A stretch of DNA of 64,000 nucleotides from Streptomyces sp. WMMC500 (GTDB lineage Bacteria; Actinomycetota; Actinomycetes; Streptomycetales; Streptomycetaceae): assembly GCF_027497195.1 (NCBI RefSeq), contig NZ_CP114905.1, positions 7,914,001 through 7,978,000 on the forward strand. The letters run 5' to 3'. The first letter of the stretch is position 1. Every line of letters starts with the position of its first letter. Under the pieces are notes generated by a model that did no database searches, had not been told where the DNA came from, and was given only the letters and a program-made list of their open reading frames with translations. Both the position numbers and the translations under genes were made by a program. Shown piece after piece: positions 25,016 to 33,859 of this stretch.

Positions 25016-26725
25016 ATGTCCGACGGCACATCCGGCAACCCCGGCACCCCCGGAGACCCCGACGTCATCTCCGGCGGCCACCTGGTCGCCAAGGCCCTCA
25101 AGTCAGAGGGCGTCGAGGTGATCTACACGCTCTGCGGCGGCCACATCATCGACATCTACGACGGCTGCGTCGACGAGGGCATCGAGGTCGTCGACGTACG
25201 GCACGAACAGGTGGCCGCGCACGCCGCCGACGGATACGCGCGGCTCACCGGCAAGCCGGGCTGCGCGGTCGTCACCGCGGGCCCCGGCACCACCGACGCG
25301 GTCACCGGCGTGGCCAACGCCCTGCGCGCCGAGAGCCCGATGGTGCTCATCGGCGGCCAAGGCGCCCTGACCCAGCACAAGATGGGGTCGCTGCAGGACC
25401 TCCCGCACGTCGACATGATGGCGCCGATCACCAAGTTCGCCGCCACCGTGCCGCATACCGCGCGCGTCGCGGACATGGTCTCCATGGCCTTCCGCGAGTG
25501 CTACCACGGCGCCCCCGGGCCCTCCTTCCTGGAGATCCCGCGCGACGTGCTCGACGCCAAGGTCCCCGTGGACAAGGCCCGCATCCCGCAGGCCGGCCAC
25601 TACCGCGCCTCCACCCGCAGCGCCGGCGACCCCGAGGCGATCGAGAAGCTCGCCGACCTCCTCGCGCACGCCGAGAAGCCGGCCGTGCTGCTCGGCAGCC
25701 AGGTCTGGACGACCCGCGGCACCGCCGCCGCCGTGGACTTCGTCCGCGCCCTCAACGTGCCCGCGTACATGAACGGCGCGGGCCGCGGCACCCTGCCGCC
25801 CGGCGACCCGCACCACTTCCAGCTCTCCCGCAGGTACGCCTTCACCGAGGCCGACCTCATCGTCATCGTCGGCACGCCCTTCGACTTCCGGATGGGCTAC
25901 GGCAGGCGGCTCTCGCCGAGCGCGACCGTCGTGCAGATCGACCTCGACTACCGCACCGTCGGCAAGAACCGCGACATCGACCTCGGCATCGTCGGTGACG
26001 CGGGCCTCGTCCTCGCCGCCGCCGCGCAGGCCGCGTCCGGCCGCCTCAACGGCGGCGCCGCCAGGCGCAAGGAGTGGCTGGAGGAGCTGCGCGCGGTGGA
26101 GGAGAAGGCGCGCGAGAAGCGGCTGCCGCAGCTCACCTCCGACGCCTCGCCCATCCACCCGTACCGGCTGGTCAGCGAGATCAACGACTTCCTCACCGAG
26201 GACTCCATCTACATCGGCGACGGCGGCGACATCGTCACCTTCTCCGGCCAGGTCGTCCAGCCGCGCAGCCCCGGCCACTGGATGGACCCGGGCCCGCTCG
26301 GCACCCTCGGCGTCGGCGTCCCGTTCGTGCTCGCCGCCAAGCAGGCCAGGCCCGACAAGGAGGTCGTCACCCTCTTCGGCGACGGCGCCTTCTCGCTCAC
26401 CGGCTGGGACTTCGAGACCCTCGTCCGCTACGACCTGCCGTTCGTCGGCATCGTCGGCAACAACTCCTCGATGAACCAGATCCGCTACGGCCAGGCCGCC
26501 AAGTACGGCGTCGAGCGCGAGCGCGTCGGCAACACCCTCGGCGACGTCCCCTACGACGAGTTCGCGCGCATGCTCGGCGGCCACGGCGAAGAGGTCCGCG
26601 ACCCCGCCGACATCGGCCCCGCGCTGCGCCGCGCCCGCGAGTCCGGCAAGCCGTCGCTGATCAACGTCTGGGTCGACCCGGACGCGTACGCCCCCGGAAC
26701 CATGAACCAGACCATGTACAAGTGA
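25016..26725 (+). CDS. ThDP-dependent lyase/decarboxylase, oxalyl-CoA decarboxylase-like by context
   Basis: A 569-aa enzyme of the acetolactate synthase/oxalyl-CoA decarboxylase/2-hydroxyacyl-CoA lyase superfamily. The N-terminal Pyr domain has the catalytic Glu64 ([16 protein letters not shown]). The C-terminal PP domain has the ThDP motif [18 protein letters not shown]...NN. It is the first gene before formyl-CoA transferase, which argues for oxalyl-CoA decarboxylase (oxalyl-CoA to formyl-CoA and CO2). However, from memory of the Oxalobacter enzyme, its Tyr120-Glu121 pair aligns with Leu126-Gln127 here ([12 protein letters not shown]), which resembles acetolactate synthase and hydroxyacyl-CoA lyase. 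The substrate is therefore uncertain. Start ATG 25016 is the only suitable start; AAGGGA lies 12 nt upstream. Confidence 0.8.
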   Translation: MSDGTSGNPGTPGDPDVISGGHLVAKALKSEGVEVIYTLCGGHIIDIYDGCVDEGIEVVDVRHEQVAAHAADGYARLTGKPGCAVVTAGPGTTDAVTGVANALRAESPMVLIGGQGALTQHKMGSLQDLPHVDMMAPITKFAATVPHTARVADMVSMAFRECYHGAPGPSFLEIPRDVLDAKVPVDKARIPQAGHYRASTRSAGDPEAIEKLADLLAHAEKPAVLLGSQVWTTRGTAAAVDFVRALNVPAYMNGAGRGTLPPGDPHHFQLSRRYAFTEADLIVIVGTPFDFRMGYGRRLSPSATVVQIDLDYRTVGKNRDIDLGIVGDAGLVLAAAAQAASGRLNGGAARRKEWLEELRAVEEKAREKRLPQLTSDASPIHPYRLVSEINDFLTEDSIYIGDGGDIVTFSGQVVQPRSPGHWMDPGPLGTLGVGVPFVLAAKQARPDKEVVTLFGDGAFSLTGWDFETLVRYDLPFVGIVGNNSSMNQIRYGQAAKYGVERERVGNTLGDVPYDEFARMLGGHGEEVRDPADIGPALRRARESGKPSLINVWVDPDAYAPGTMNQTMYK

Positions 26726-26734
26726 GGTGACCCC

Positions 26735-27964
26735 ATGACGAAGGCTCTGGAGGGCGTCCGCGTCCTCGACATGACCCACGTCCAGTCCGGGCCCTCCGCC
26801 ACCCAGTTGCTCGCCTGGCTCGGTGCCGACGTGATCAAGCTGGAGGCGCCCTCCGGCGACATCACCCGCAAGCAACTGCGCGACCTCCCGGACGTCGACA
26901 GCCTCTACTTCACGATGCTGAACGGCAACAAGCGCAGCATCACCCTCAACACCAAGACCCCGCGCGGCAAGGAGCTGCTGACCGAGCTGCTGCGCCGCAG
27001 CGACGTGCTGGTGGAGAACTTCGGCCCCGGCGCCGTCGACCGCATGGGCTTCACCTGGGAGCGGATCCAGGAGATCAACCCGCGCCTCGTCTACGCCTCG
27101 ATCAAGGGCTTCGGCGAGGGCCCGTACACCGCCTTCAAGGCGTACGAGGTCGTCGCCCAGGCCATGGGCGGCTCCATGGCCACCACCGGTTTCGAGGAGG
27201 GCCCGCCGCTGGCCACCGGCGCGCAGATCGGCGACTCCGGGACCGGCGTGCACACCGTCGCCGGCATCCTCGCCGCGCTCTACCAGCGCACCCGCACCGG
27301 CCGCGGCCAGCGCGTCAACGTCGCCATGCAGCACGCCGTGCTCAACCTCTGCCGCGTCAAGCTCCGCGACCAGCAGCGCCTGGCGCACGGCCCGCTCGCC
27401 GAGTACCCCAACGAGGACTTCGGCGACGAGGTCCCGCGCTCCGGAAACGCCTCCGGCGGCGGCCAGCCGGGCTGGGCGGTCCGCTGCGCGCCCGGCGGGC
27501 CGAACGACTACGTGTACGTCATCGTGCAGCCGGTCGGCTGGCGGCCGCTCACCGAGCTGATCGGCCGCCCGGAACTGGCCGAGGACCCCGAGTGGGCCAC
27601 CCCCGAGGCGCGGCTGCCGAAGCTCGGCAAGATGTTCCAGCTCATCGAGGAGTGGTCGAGCACCCTGCCCAAGTGGGAGGTGCTGGAGAAGCTCAACGGG
27701 CACAACATCCCCTGCGGCCCCATCCTCTCCACCAAGGAGATCATCGAGGACGCCAGCCTGCGGGACAACGGGATCGTCGTCGAGGTCGAGCACCCCGAAC
27801 GCGGCACGTACGTCACCGTCGGCAGCCCGCTCCGGCTCTCCGACTCACCCGCGGCCGTCGGCCGCTCCCCGCTCCTCGGCGAGCACAACCACGACATCTA
27901 CGGCAGCGAACTGGGCCTGACCGCGGAGGACGTGGCCGGCCTCAAGACGGACGGAGTGATCTGA
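26735..27964 (+). CDS. frc: formyl-CoA:oxalate CoA-transferase
   Basis: A 409-aa class III CoA-transferase very close to Oxalobacter FRC as I remember it: [11 protein letters not shown] (Gln17), [32 protein letters not shown] and the glycine loop SGGGQPGW. The catalytic Asp is Asp167 (AQIGDSGTG). It moves CoA from formyl-CoA to oxalate, giving formate and oxalyl-CoA, and the dimer forms interlocked rings. GAGG stands before the ATG and the previous stop is 9 nt away. This is the gene that best anchors the operon to oxalate or formyl-CoA chemistry. Confidence 0.92.
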   Translation: MTKALEGVRVLDMTHVQSGPSATQLLAWLGADVIKLEAPSGDITRKQLRDLPDVDSLYFTMLNGNKRSITLNTKTPRGKELLTELLRRSDVLVENFGPGAVDRMGFTWERIQEINPRLVYASIKGFGEGPYTAFKAYEVVAQAMGGSMATTGFEEGPPLATGAQIGDSGTGVHTVAGILAALYQRTRTGRGQRVNVAMQHAVLNLCRVKLRDQQRLAHGPLAEYPNEDFGDEVPRSGNASGGGQPGWAVRCAPGGPNDYVYVIVQPVGWRPLTELIGRPELAEDPEWATPEARLPKLGKMFQLIEEWSSTLPKWEVLEKLNGHNIPCGPILSTKEIIEDASLRDNGIVVEVEHPERGTYVTVGSPLRLSDSPAAVGRSPLLGEHNHDIYGSELGLTAEDVAGLKTDGVI

Positions 27965-27967
27965 GAG

Positions 27968-30106
27968 ATGGACGGCGCCAAGGACACCGCGGCGGTCCGC
28001 GAACTGCTCGCGGACGTACGCGCCGAGGGCCGCACCGCGCTCACCGCCCCCGAGGCGAAGCGGATCGCGGACGCGTACGGCATCGCCGTGCCCGGCGAGG
28101 GGCTGGCCGGGGACGTGGAGGAGGCGGTGGCGCTGGCCGACGGCTTCGACGGGCCGGTCGTGCTGAAGATCGTCTCGCCGGACATCGTGCACAAGACCGA
28201 CGCCGGGGGAGTGGAGACCGGCCTCGCCGACGCCTCCGCCGTACGCGCGGCGTTCCGGCGGATCGTCGCCAACGCCCGCGCGTACGACCCGGACGCCCGG
28301 ATCGACGGCGTGCAGGTCCAGCAGCAGTTGCCGCCGGGCCGGGAGGTCATCGTCGGGGCCGTCACCGACCCCACGTTCGGCAAGGTCGTCGCGTTCGGTC
28401 TCGGCGGGGTGCTGGTCGAGGTGCTGGGGGACGTCACCTTCCGGCTCGCGCCGGTGACCGCCGACGAGGCCGCCGGCATGCTCGACTCCATCCGCGCCGC
28501 GGAGGTGCTGCGCGGGGTGCGCGGCGAGCCGGGCGTCGACCGGGGGGCGGTGGCCGACCAGATCCGCCGGGTCTCCGAGCTCGCCGCGGACTTCCCCGAG
28601 ATCGCCGAGGTCGACCTCAACCCCGTGATCGCCACCCCCGACGGCGCGCTCGCCGCCGACGTGCGGATCCTGCTGGGCGAGAAGGAGCCGGAGACGCGCC
28701 CGCAGTTCGGCCGCGAGGAGATCCTCGCGGCGATGAACCGGCTGATGAAGCCGCGTTCCGTGGCCGTCATCGGGGCCTCGAACGAGACCGGCAAGATCGG
28801 CAACTCGGTGATGCGCAACCTCGTCGACGGCGGCTTCTCCGGCGACATCCACCCCGTCAACCCGAAGGCCGACGACATCCTGGGGCGCAAGGCGTACAAG
28901 AGCATCGCCGACGTGCCCGGCGAGGTGGACGTCGCCGTCTTCGCCATCCCCGCGAAGTTCGTCCCCGCGGCCCTGGAGGAGACCGGCCGCAAGGGCGTCC
29001 CCAACGCCGTGCTCATCCCCTCGGGCTTCGCCGAGACCGGCGAGCACGAACTCCAGCGGCGGATCACGGACATCGCCGCCGAGCACGGCGTCCGCGTCCT
29101 CGGCCCCAACATCTACGGCTACTACTCCACCTGGCAGGACCTCTGCGCCACCTTCTGCACGCCGTACGACGTGAAGGGCGGCGTGGCGCTGACCTCCCAG
29201 TCCGGCGGCATCGGCATGGCCATCCTCGGCTTCGCCCGGACCACGAAGACCGGCGTCTCCGCGATCGTCGGCCTCGGCAACAAGTCCGACGTGGACGAGG
29301 ACGACCTCCTCACCTACTTCGGCGAGGACGACAACACCACCTGCATCGCGATGCACCTGGAGGACCTGAAGGACGGCCGCGCCTTCGTCGAGGCCGCCCG
29401 CGCCACCGTGCCGAAGAAGCCCGTCGTCGTCCTCAAGGCCGGCCGCACCAGCGCCGGCGCCAAGGCCGCCGGCTCCCACACCGGGGCGCTGGCCGGCGAC
29501 GACGCGGTCTACGACGACGTGCTCCGCCAGGCCGGCGTGATCCGCGCGCCGGGGCTGAACGACATGCTGGAGTACGCCCGCGCCCTGCCCGTGCTGCCCA
29601 CGCCGAAGGGCGACGACATCGTCGTCATCACCGGCGCCGGCGGCTCCGGGGTGCTGCTCTCCGACGCCGTGGTCGACAACGGGCTGCGGCTGATGGAGAT
29701 CCCGGCCGACCTGGACGAGGCGTTCATGCGGTTCATCCCGCCGTTCGGCGCGGCGGGCAACCCGATCGACATCACCGGCGGCGAGCCGCCGGCCACGTAC
29801 GAGGCGACGATCCGGCTGGGCCTGACCGACCCGCGCATCCACGCGCTGGTCCTCGGCTACTGGCACACGATCGTCACCCCGCCCATGGTCTTCGCCGAAC
29901 TCGCCGCCCGCGTGGTGGCCGAGGAGCGGGCCAGGGGCAACGTCAAGCCTGTCGTGGCGTCCCTCGCGGGCGACACGGAGGTCGAGGAGGCGAGCGCGTA
30001 CCTCTTCGAGCGCGGTGTCGTCGCCTACCCGTACACGACCGAGAAGCCGGTCGCCGTACTGGGGGCGAAGTACCGCTGGGCGAGAGCGGCGGGGCTGCTC
30101 GCCTGA
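27968..30106 (+). CDS. NDP-forming acyl-CoA synthetase, fused beta-alpha
   Basis: A 712-aa fused acyl-CoA synthetase of the acetate-CoA ligase (ADP-forming) family, here in beta-alpha order. The ATP-grasp_5 domain is first (about 1-230), with its conserved His75 in VHKTDAGGV. Next comes the CoA-binding Rossmann domain (MKPRSVAVIGASNETGKIGN), then the ligase domains with the phospho-His504 in the GSHTGALAG motif. It starts 3 nt after frc, so it is cotranslated. It may charge oxalate with CoA to prime the cycle, or recover NTP from formyl-CoA or another acyl-CoA. The order and both His residues are intact, so it should be active. Confidence 0.88.
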   Translation: MDGAKDTAAVRELLADVRAEGRTALTAPEAKRIADAYGIAVPGEGLAGDVEEAVALADGFDGPVVLKIVSPDIVHKTDAGGVETGLADASAVRAAFRRIVANARAYDPDARIDGVQVQQQLPPGREVIVGAVTDPTFGKVVAFGLGGVLVEVLGDVTFRLAPVTADEAAGMLDSIRAAEVLRGVRGEPGVDRGAVADQIRRVSELAADFPEIAEVDLNPVIATPDGALAADVRILLGEKEPETRPQFGREEILAAMNRLMKPRSVAVIGASNETGKIGNSVMRNLVDGGFSGDIHPVNPKADDILGRKAYKSIADVPGEVDVAVFAIPAKFVPAALEETGRKGVPNAVLIPSGFAETGEHELQRRITDIAAEHGVRVLGPNIYGYYSTWQDLCATFCTPYDVKGGVALTSQSGGIGMAILGFARTTKTGVSAIVGLGNKSDVDEDDLLTYFGEDDNTTCIAMHLEDLKDGRAFVEAARATVPKKPVVVLKAGRTSAGAKAAGSHTGALAGDDAVYDDVLRQAGVIRAPGLNDMLEYARALPVLPTPKGDDIVVITGAGGSGVLLSDAVVDNGLRLMEIPADLDEAFMRFIPPFGAAGNPIDITGGEPPATYEATIRLGLTDPRIHALVLGYWHTIVTPPMVFAELAARVVAEERARGNVKPVVASLAGDTEVEEASAYLFERGVVAYPYTTEKPVAVLGAKYRWARAAGLLA

Positions 30107-30175
30107 CCCACCCGCACCACCGCAGAGATCAGGACAGGGGGCGCTGACCGAATCTCGATACAAGGGGTGCAACCC

Positions 30176-31561
30176 ATGACGACAACCGAAGACCGGTCGG
30201 TCCTCCCCTACCGGGAGGTGACCGACAGAAACGGCAGGACCTATCGGATAGGCGAGTCCGACGTCGACATCATGGGCCGCAAGCGGAAATGGATGGTGAT
30301 CCTTCCGTGGATCGGCATGATGGGGATCAGCTCGGCGGAGTACGCGTTCGCCTCCGCCGAGGACACGCTGCACACCGCGCACAACTGGGCGAGCGGCCAC
30401 ATCTTCTGGATGATGACCGTGTGGGTGTTCTTCCAGGCCGCGGTCGCGTTCCCGGCCGGGAAGCTGCGCGAGACGGGCAGACTGCCGGCCCGCTTCGCGA
30501 TGATGCTGGGTGCGACCGGCACCCTGCTGGGCTACGTGTCGCTGGCGTACGCGCCGCACGTCGTCGTGGCGTACATCGGCTTCAGCATGTTCAGCGGCAT
30601 GGGCGCCGGCATGGTCTACGCGACCTGCGTCAACATGGTCGGCAAGTGGTACCCGGAGCGTAAGGGCGGCAAGACCGGCTTCGTCAACGGCGGTTTCGCC
30701 TACGGCTCCGTGCCCTTCGTGTTCCTCTTCACCGGCTACATGGACCTGACCAACTTCCGCTGGGTGCTGGTCTCGGTCGGGCTCCTCCTGGCGCTGATGG
30801 TGGGTACGGCCGGGTTCTTCTTCAAGGACCCGCCGAAGAACTGGTGGCCGGAGGCGGTCGACCCGCTCAACCCGCCGGAGGACCCGCGGGCGGCCCGCTC
30901 GCTGAAGATGAACCCGCCCGCGGTCAAGCAGTACACCCCGCGGGAGGCGTTTGCGACGGGCCGCGTGACGCTGATGTGGTTCTGCCTGGCGTGTACGTCC
31001 GGCGTGAACATCTTCGGCATCGCCTTCCAGGTGGACATCGGCGAGGACGCCGGCTTCGCCGGCGGGATCGTGGCCACCGCCATGTCGCTCAAGGCCATCG
31101 TCAACGGCACCGGCCGCGGCGTCATCGGCTGGCTGTCCGACCTCTACGGGCGCAAGCGCTGCCTGATCGTGGTGTGCGCCGTGCTCGGCCTGTCCCAGTA
31201 CGGCATCCTCTGGTCGGCCGAGATGAAGAACCTGCCGCTGTTCCTGATCTTCTCCTCGATCTCCGGCTTCGGCGGCGGTGCGATCTTCCCGATGTTCGCG
31301 GCGCTGACCGCGGACTACTTCGGCGAGAACAACAACGCCTCCAACTACGGCATGGTCTACAGCGCCAAGCTCGTCTCCGGTCTGGGCGCGGGCATGGGCT
31401 CCGTGGTCGTCGGCGCCTGGGGGCACTCCGGCGCCTTCATCCTGGCGGGCTCCATCTCGCTCTTCGCCGGCTGTATGGCGCTGTTCCTGACCCCGCCGGG
31501 CCGGTCGCGGCTGAAGGACATCGAGCCGAACCCGCGGCCGATCAGCAGAGAGACGGACTAG
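30176..31561 (+). CDS. OFA-family MFS transporter (oxalate/formate antiporter type)
   Basis: A 461-aa protein with 12 predicted membrane helices and the MFS loop motif (GWLSDLYGRKRC). The family is that of oxalate/formate antiporter OxlT. YAFASAEDTL and the glycine-rich GFSMFSGMGAGMVYATCVNMVGKWYP stretch are typical. Lys398 (VYSAKLVSGLGAG) is at the place of the substrate-binding Lys of helix 11 in OxlT. ATG 30176 was chosen because AAGGGG stands 8 nt upstream; GTG 30167 is inside that site. It is the last gene of the operon and probably imports oxalate or exports formate. Confidence 0.9.
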   Translation: MTTTEDRSVLPYREVTDRNGRTYRIGESDVDIMGRKRKWMVILPWIGMMGISSAEYAFASAEDTLHTAHNWASGHIFWMMTVWVFFQAAVAFPAGKLRETGRLPARFAMMLGATGTLLGYVSLAYAPHVVVAYIGFSMFSGMGAGMVYATCVNMVGKWYPERKGGKTGFVNGGFAYGSVPFVFLFTGYMDLTNFRWVLVSVGLLLALMVGTAGFFFKDPPKNWWPEAVDPLNPPEDPRAARSLKMNPPAVKQYTPREAFATGRVTLMWFCLACTSGVNIFGIAFQVDIGEDAGFAGGIVATAMSLKAIVNGTGRGVIGWLSDLYGRKRCLIVVCAVLGLSQYGILWSAEMKNLPLFLIFSSISGFGGGAIFPMFAALTADYFGENNNASNYGMVYSAKLVSGLGAGMGSVVVGAWGHSGAFILAGSISLFAGCMALFLTPPGRSRLKDIEPNPRPISRETD

Positions 31562-31611
31562 CCCCGGGTCCCGGTCCCCGACCCGTGGCTCCGCCCCGGG
31601 CGGGGCGGAAC

Positions 31612-31647
31612 CCGCACGACCCGCACGACCCGCACGACCCGCACGAG
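31612..31647. repeat. four tandem copies of a 9-bp unit
   Basis: The unit CCGCACGAC is repeated three times exactly, with a fourth copy ending in G, directly before the terminator stem at 31647-31681. It is noncoding. Confidence 0.85.
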
Positions 31648-31681
31648 AGGCCCCGGCCGACCGCTACCCGGCCGGGGCCTC
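31647..31681. terminator. 13-bp hairpin between transporter and GntR genes
   Basis: Arms 31647-31659 and 31669-31681 are perfect complements with a 9-nt loop. It serves the rightward oxalate operon and the leftward gntR gene, whose stop codon lies in the right arm. Confidence 0.75.
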
Positions 31682-32369
31682 AGCGGTGCTGGATGTCGCG
31701 CTGGCGCTGGTGGTACGAGCGGCGGGTGTGCTCGGTGTGCGCGCGCATGACCTCCTGGGCGCGGGCCTCGTCGCGGTCGTGCACGGCGGCGATCAGCTCG
31801 CGGTGCTCGATCCAGGACTGGGCGCCGCGCTGCCGGGCGACCGGGGTGTAGTACCAGCGGACCCGGCGTCCGACCTGGGCGGCGAGTTCGGCCAGCACGG
31901 CATTGCCGGCCAGCTCCATGACGTAGGCGTGGAAGGCGAGGTTCGCGGCGACGACGGCTTCGAGGTCGTCGGCCGCGACGGCCCGCTCGCCGGTCTCGCA
32001 CAGCTCCTCCAGCCGGACGATGCCCTGGCCGGAGGCGTTGGCGGCGGCGAGGCGGGCGGCCTCGGTCTCCAGCAGCGCGCGCACCACGAGGAGCTGGTCG
32101 GCCTCGGCCTCGGTCGGCTCGTGCACGAACGCGCCCTGGGCGGGGCGCAGATCGACCCAGCCCTCGGTGTTGAGCCGCTGCAGCGCCTCGCGCACAGGCT
32201 GGCGGGAGACGCCGAGGTGGCCGGCCAGCTCGGTCTCGACCAGGTGCTGCCCCGGCGGGAGGGTGCGCGTGATGATCAGTTCCAGCAGGGCCTCGTACAC
32301 CCGCTCACGCAGCGGGCCCGGCCGTTCCAGCCGGGGCATCGCCCCCTGGGGCAGTCCCTGGGACAGCAT
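31680..32369 (-). CDS. GntR-family regulator, FadR subfamily
   Basis: A 229-aa regulator. The winged helix is residues about 18-80 (LRERVYEALLELIITRTLPPGQHLVETELAGHLGVSRQPVREALQRL), followed by an all-helical FCD ligand domain with the metal-binding His pattern (NLAFHAYVMELAGN, EHRELIAAVHDRD, RAHTEHTRRS). Ligands of this subfamily are commonly small carboxylic acids. GGGGGAG precedes the ATG. It is flanked by the oxalate operon and the moeA/formate dehydrogenase genes, and the TTGTCTACAG site upstream of its own start recurs in front of the formate dehydrogenase operon, so it is probably the local repressor. Confidence 0.92.
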   Translation of the reverse strand: MLSQGLPQGAMPRLERPGPLRERVYEALLELIITRTLPPGQHLVETELAGHLGVSRQPVREALQRLNTEGWVDLRPAQGAFVHEPTEAEADQLLVVRALLETEAARLAAANASGQGIVRLEELCETGERAVAADDLEAVVAANLAFHAYVMELAGNAVLAELAAQVGRRVRWYYTPVARQRGAQSWIEHRELIAAVHDRDEARAQEVMRAHTEHTRRSYHQRQRDIQHR

Positions 32370-32415
32370 CGATCTCCCCCACCCTCCGTCGCCCCTGCGG
32401 CAGGCGAATTGGCTT

Positions 32416-32425
32416 TTGTCTACAG
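32416..32425. promoter_or_regulatory. TTGTCTACAG site upstream of gntR
   Basis: This 10-mer lies 47 bp upstream of the gntR start. Its exact reverse complement is found at 33791-33800 in front of the ketopantoate-reductase-like/formate dehydrogenase operon. A second partial half-site (AGTCTAC) directly follows. It is a likely autoregulatory operator. Confidence 0.55.
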
Positions 32426-32496
32426 TCTACCGAGAGCCTCCGATGGTCATGAGTGCCCCCCGTGGTGAGGAAGTTCACACCTTTTGTGGCGCGGTG

Positions 32497-33708
32497 TCAG
32501 CGGGGCAGCCGAAGCAACTCCACGTCGTCGGCACCGCCCGGCGGCAGCACCGCCACGGCGTCCGCCGCCGCGGCGCCCCAGAGCAGCCCGGGGCGGTCGT
32601 GGCCGACCGGGACGGCGCGGGTGCCGTCGAGCGTCACCGGCACGAGCCGGGTGTCGCGCGGGTGCGGGGCAGGGGCGTAGCCGGTGGCGGCCGGGCCGAG
32701 CCGGGCGCGCCAGGGCGGCGGGGGAGTGCGGCCCGCCAGCCGTTCCAGGAGCGGTACGAGAAGCGTCAGACATGCCGCGAAGGCGGCGTACGGGTTCCCC
32801 GGCAGGCCGACGACCGGCGGCCCGCCGCCGGGCAGCCGGGCCAGCAGTTGCGGATGCCCCGGCCGGCAGGCGACCCCGTCGACGAGCATGTCGGCGCCCA
32901 GGTCGGCCAGCGCCGGGCGCAGATGGTCGGCCGGCCCGCGGGACGAGGCGCCGCACACCGCGACGGCGTCGGCCCCGCCCGCCGCCCGGGTCAGCGCGGC
33001 GGCCAGCGGGGGGCGGCCGTCGGGCAGATAGGTCACGGGCTGCGGCGCGCCGCCTGCCCAGGCCACGACGCCGGGCAGCAGCGGGCCGATCGCGTCGCGG
33101 ACCCGGCCGGCCGGCGGGGTGCCGCGGCGCACCAGCTCGTCGCCGGTGACGAGGAGCGCGACGCGGGGGCGGCGGTGCACGGCGACCCGGTCGTACCCGA
33201 GGCTCGCCGCGAGCCCCAGCGCCGCCGGGGTCAGGACGGCGCCGGGCGGGAGCACCTCGGCGCCGGCCGGGCACTCCTCGCCGCGCCGCCGGACGTGCCG
33301 GCCGGGCCGCACGGCGCCGGCCACCGACGCGCCGGTGCGCAGGGCGTCTTCGTACGGCAGCACCGCCTCGGCGGCTTCGGGCACCCGGGCGCCGGTGGCG
33401 ACCTCCAGCGCCCGCCCGGCCGCGAGCCGCGCCACGGGCGGCTCCTGCCCGGCCAGCACCCGCCCGGCGACGGCCCACGGCCCCGGCCCGGCGACGGCGT
33501 AGCCATCCATCGCGGCGGTGTCGAACGCCGGCAGCGGCGCGCGGGCCGTCAACGGCTCGGCGAGCGCCTGCCCGTGGGCGCGGCGCAGCGGGGTGTCGTG
33601 GACGTCGAGCGGGCCGGCCGCGGCTGCGGCGGCGGCGCGCGCCCCGGGCCAGCTCAGCGCGGCGGGGCGTGCGGTGGGGGCTGGGGGAGTGGTTCCGAGC
33701 GTCGTCAT
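32497..33708 (-). CDS. moeA: molybdopterin molybdotransferase
   Basis: A 403-aa MoeA. PLPAFDTAAMDGYAV is the hallmark N-terminal segment. The central MoCF domain shows VALLVTGDELV, DAVAVCGASSRGPADHL and VVGLPGNPYAAFAACLTLLVPLLERL, and a C-terminal beta-barrel follows. It inserts molybdate into adenylylated molybdopterin. In the family the central domain normally has a GGVSMG-type loop; here it reads CGASSRGPADH, a known actinobacterial variant. Start 33708 has GGGAGG 6 nt upstream. The location beside a molybdenum formate dehydrogenase operon suggests a dedicated cofactor supply. Confidence 0.9.
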   Translation of the reverse strand: MTTLGTTPPAPTARPAALSWPGARAAAAAAAGPLDVHDTPLRRAHGQALAEPLTARAPLPAFDTAAMDGYAVAGPGPWAVAGRVLAGQEPPVARLAAGRALEVATGARVPEAAEAVLPYEDALRTGASVAGAVRPGRHVRRRGEECPAGAEVLPPGAVLTPAALGLAASLGYDRVAVHRRPRVALLVTGDELVRRGTPPAGRVRDAIGPLLPGVVAWAGGAPQPVTYLPDGRPPLAAALTRAAGGADAVAVCGASSRGPADHLRPALADLGADMLVDGVACRPGHPQLLARLPGGGPPVVGLPGNPYAAFAACLTLLVPLLERLAGRTPPPPWRARLGPAATGYAPAPHPRDTRLVPVTLDGTRAVPVGHDRPGLLWGAAAADAVAVLPPGGADDVELLRLPR

Positions 33709-33790
33709 CAGCGGCCTCCCGCGGTTGCGGTGCGGCCCAACGGGCCGCCGTAGAAGGGGTGCACGACCCTTGACCTCCGTGAAAGGGATA

Positions 33791-33814
33791 CTGTAGACAA
33801 TATTCTGTCGACTA
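33791..33814. promoter_or_regulatory. CTGTAGACAA operator in front of formate dehydrogenase operon
   Basis: CTGTAGACAA (33791-33800) is the exact reverse complement of the site upstream of gntR. It is followed by ATATTCTGTCGACTA, which contributes an inverted TGTC half-site (GACA-N6-TGTC). It lies between divergent moeA and the rightward operon, 46-70 bp before the first start codon. Confidence 0.6.
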
Positions 33815-33859
33815 GGAAAGAGCCCCCCGCGATCGCATCGCACGCAAGGGAGCCCGCCA

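Noticed and set aside
25016..26725. Biosynthetic acetolactate synthase
   Set aside because: No ilvN or ilvC is adjacent, and the operon contains frc, an acyl-CoA synthetase and an OFA transporter. The sequence alone does not exclude the superfamily label.
31612..31647. CRISPR-like array
   Set aside because: The 9-bp repeats are direct tandem copies with no spacers and no cas genes nearby.
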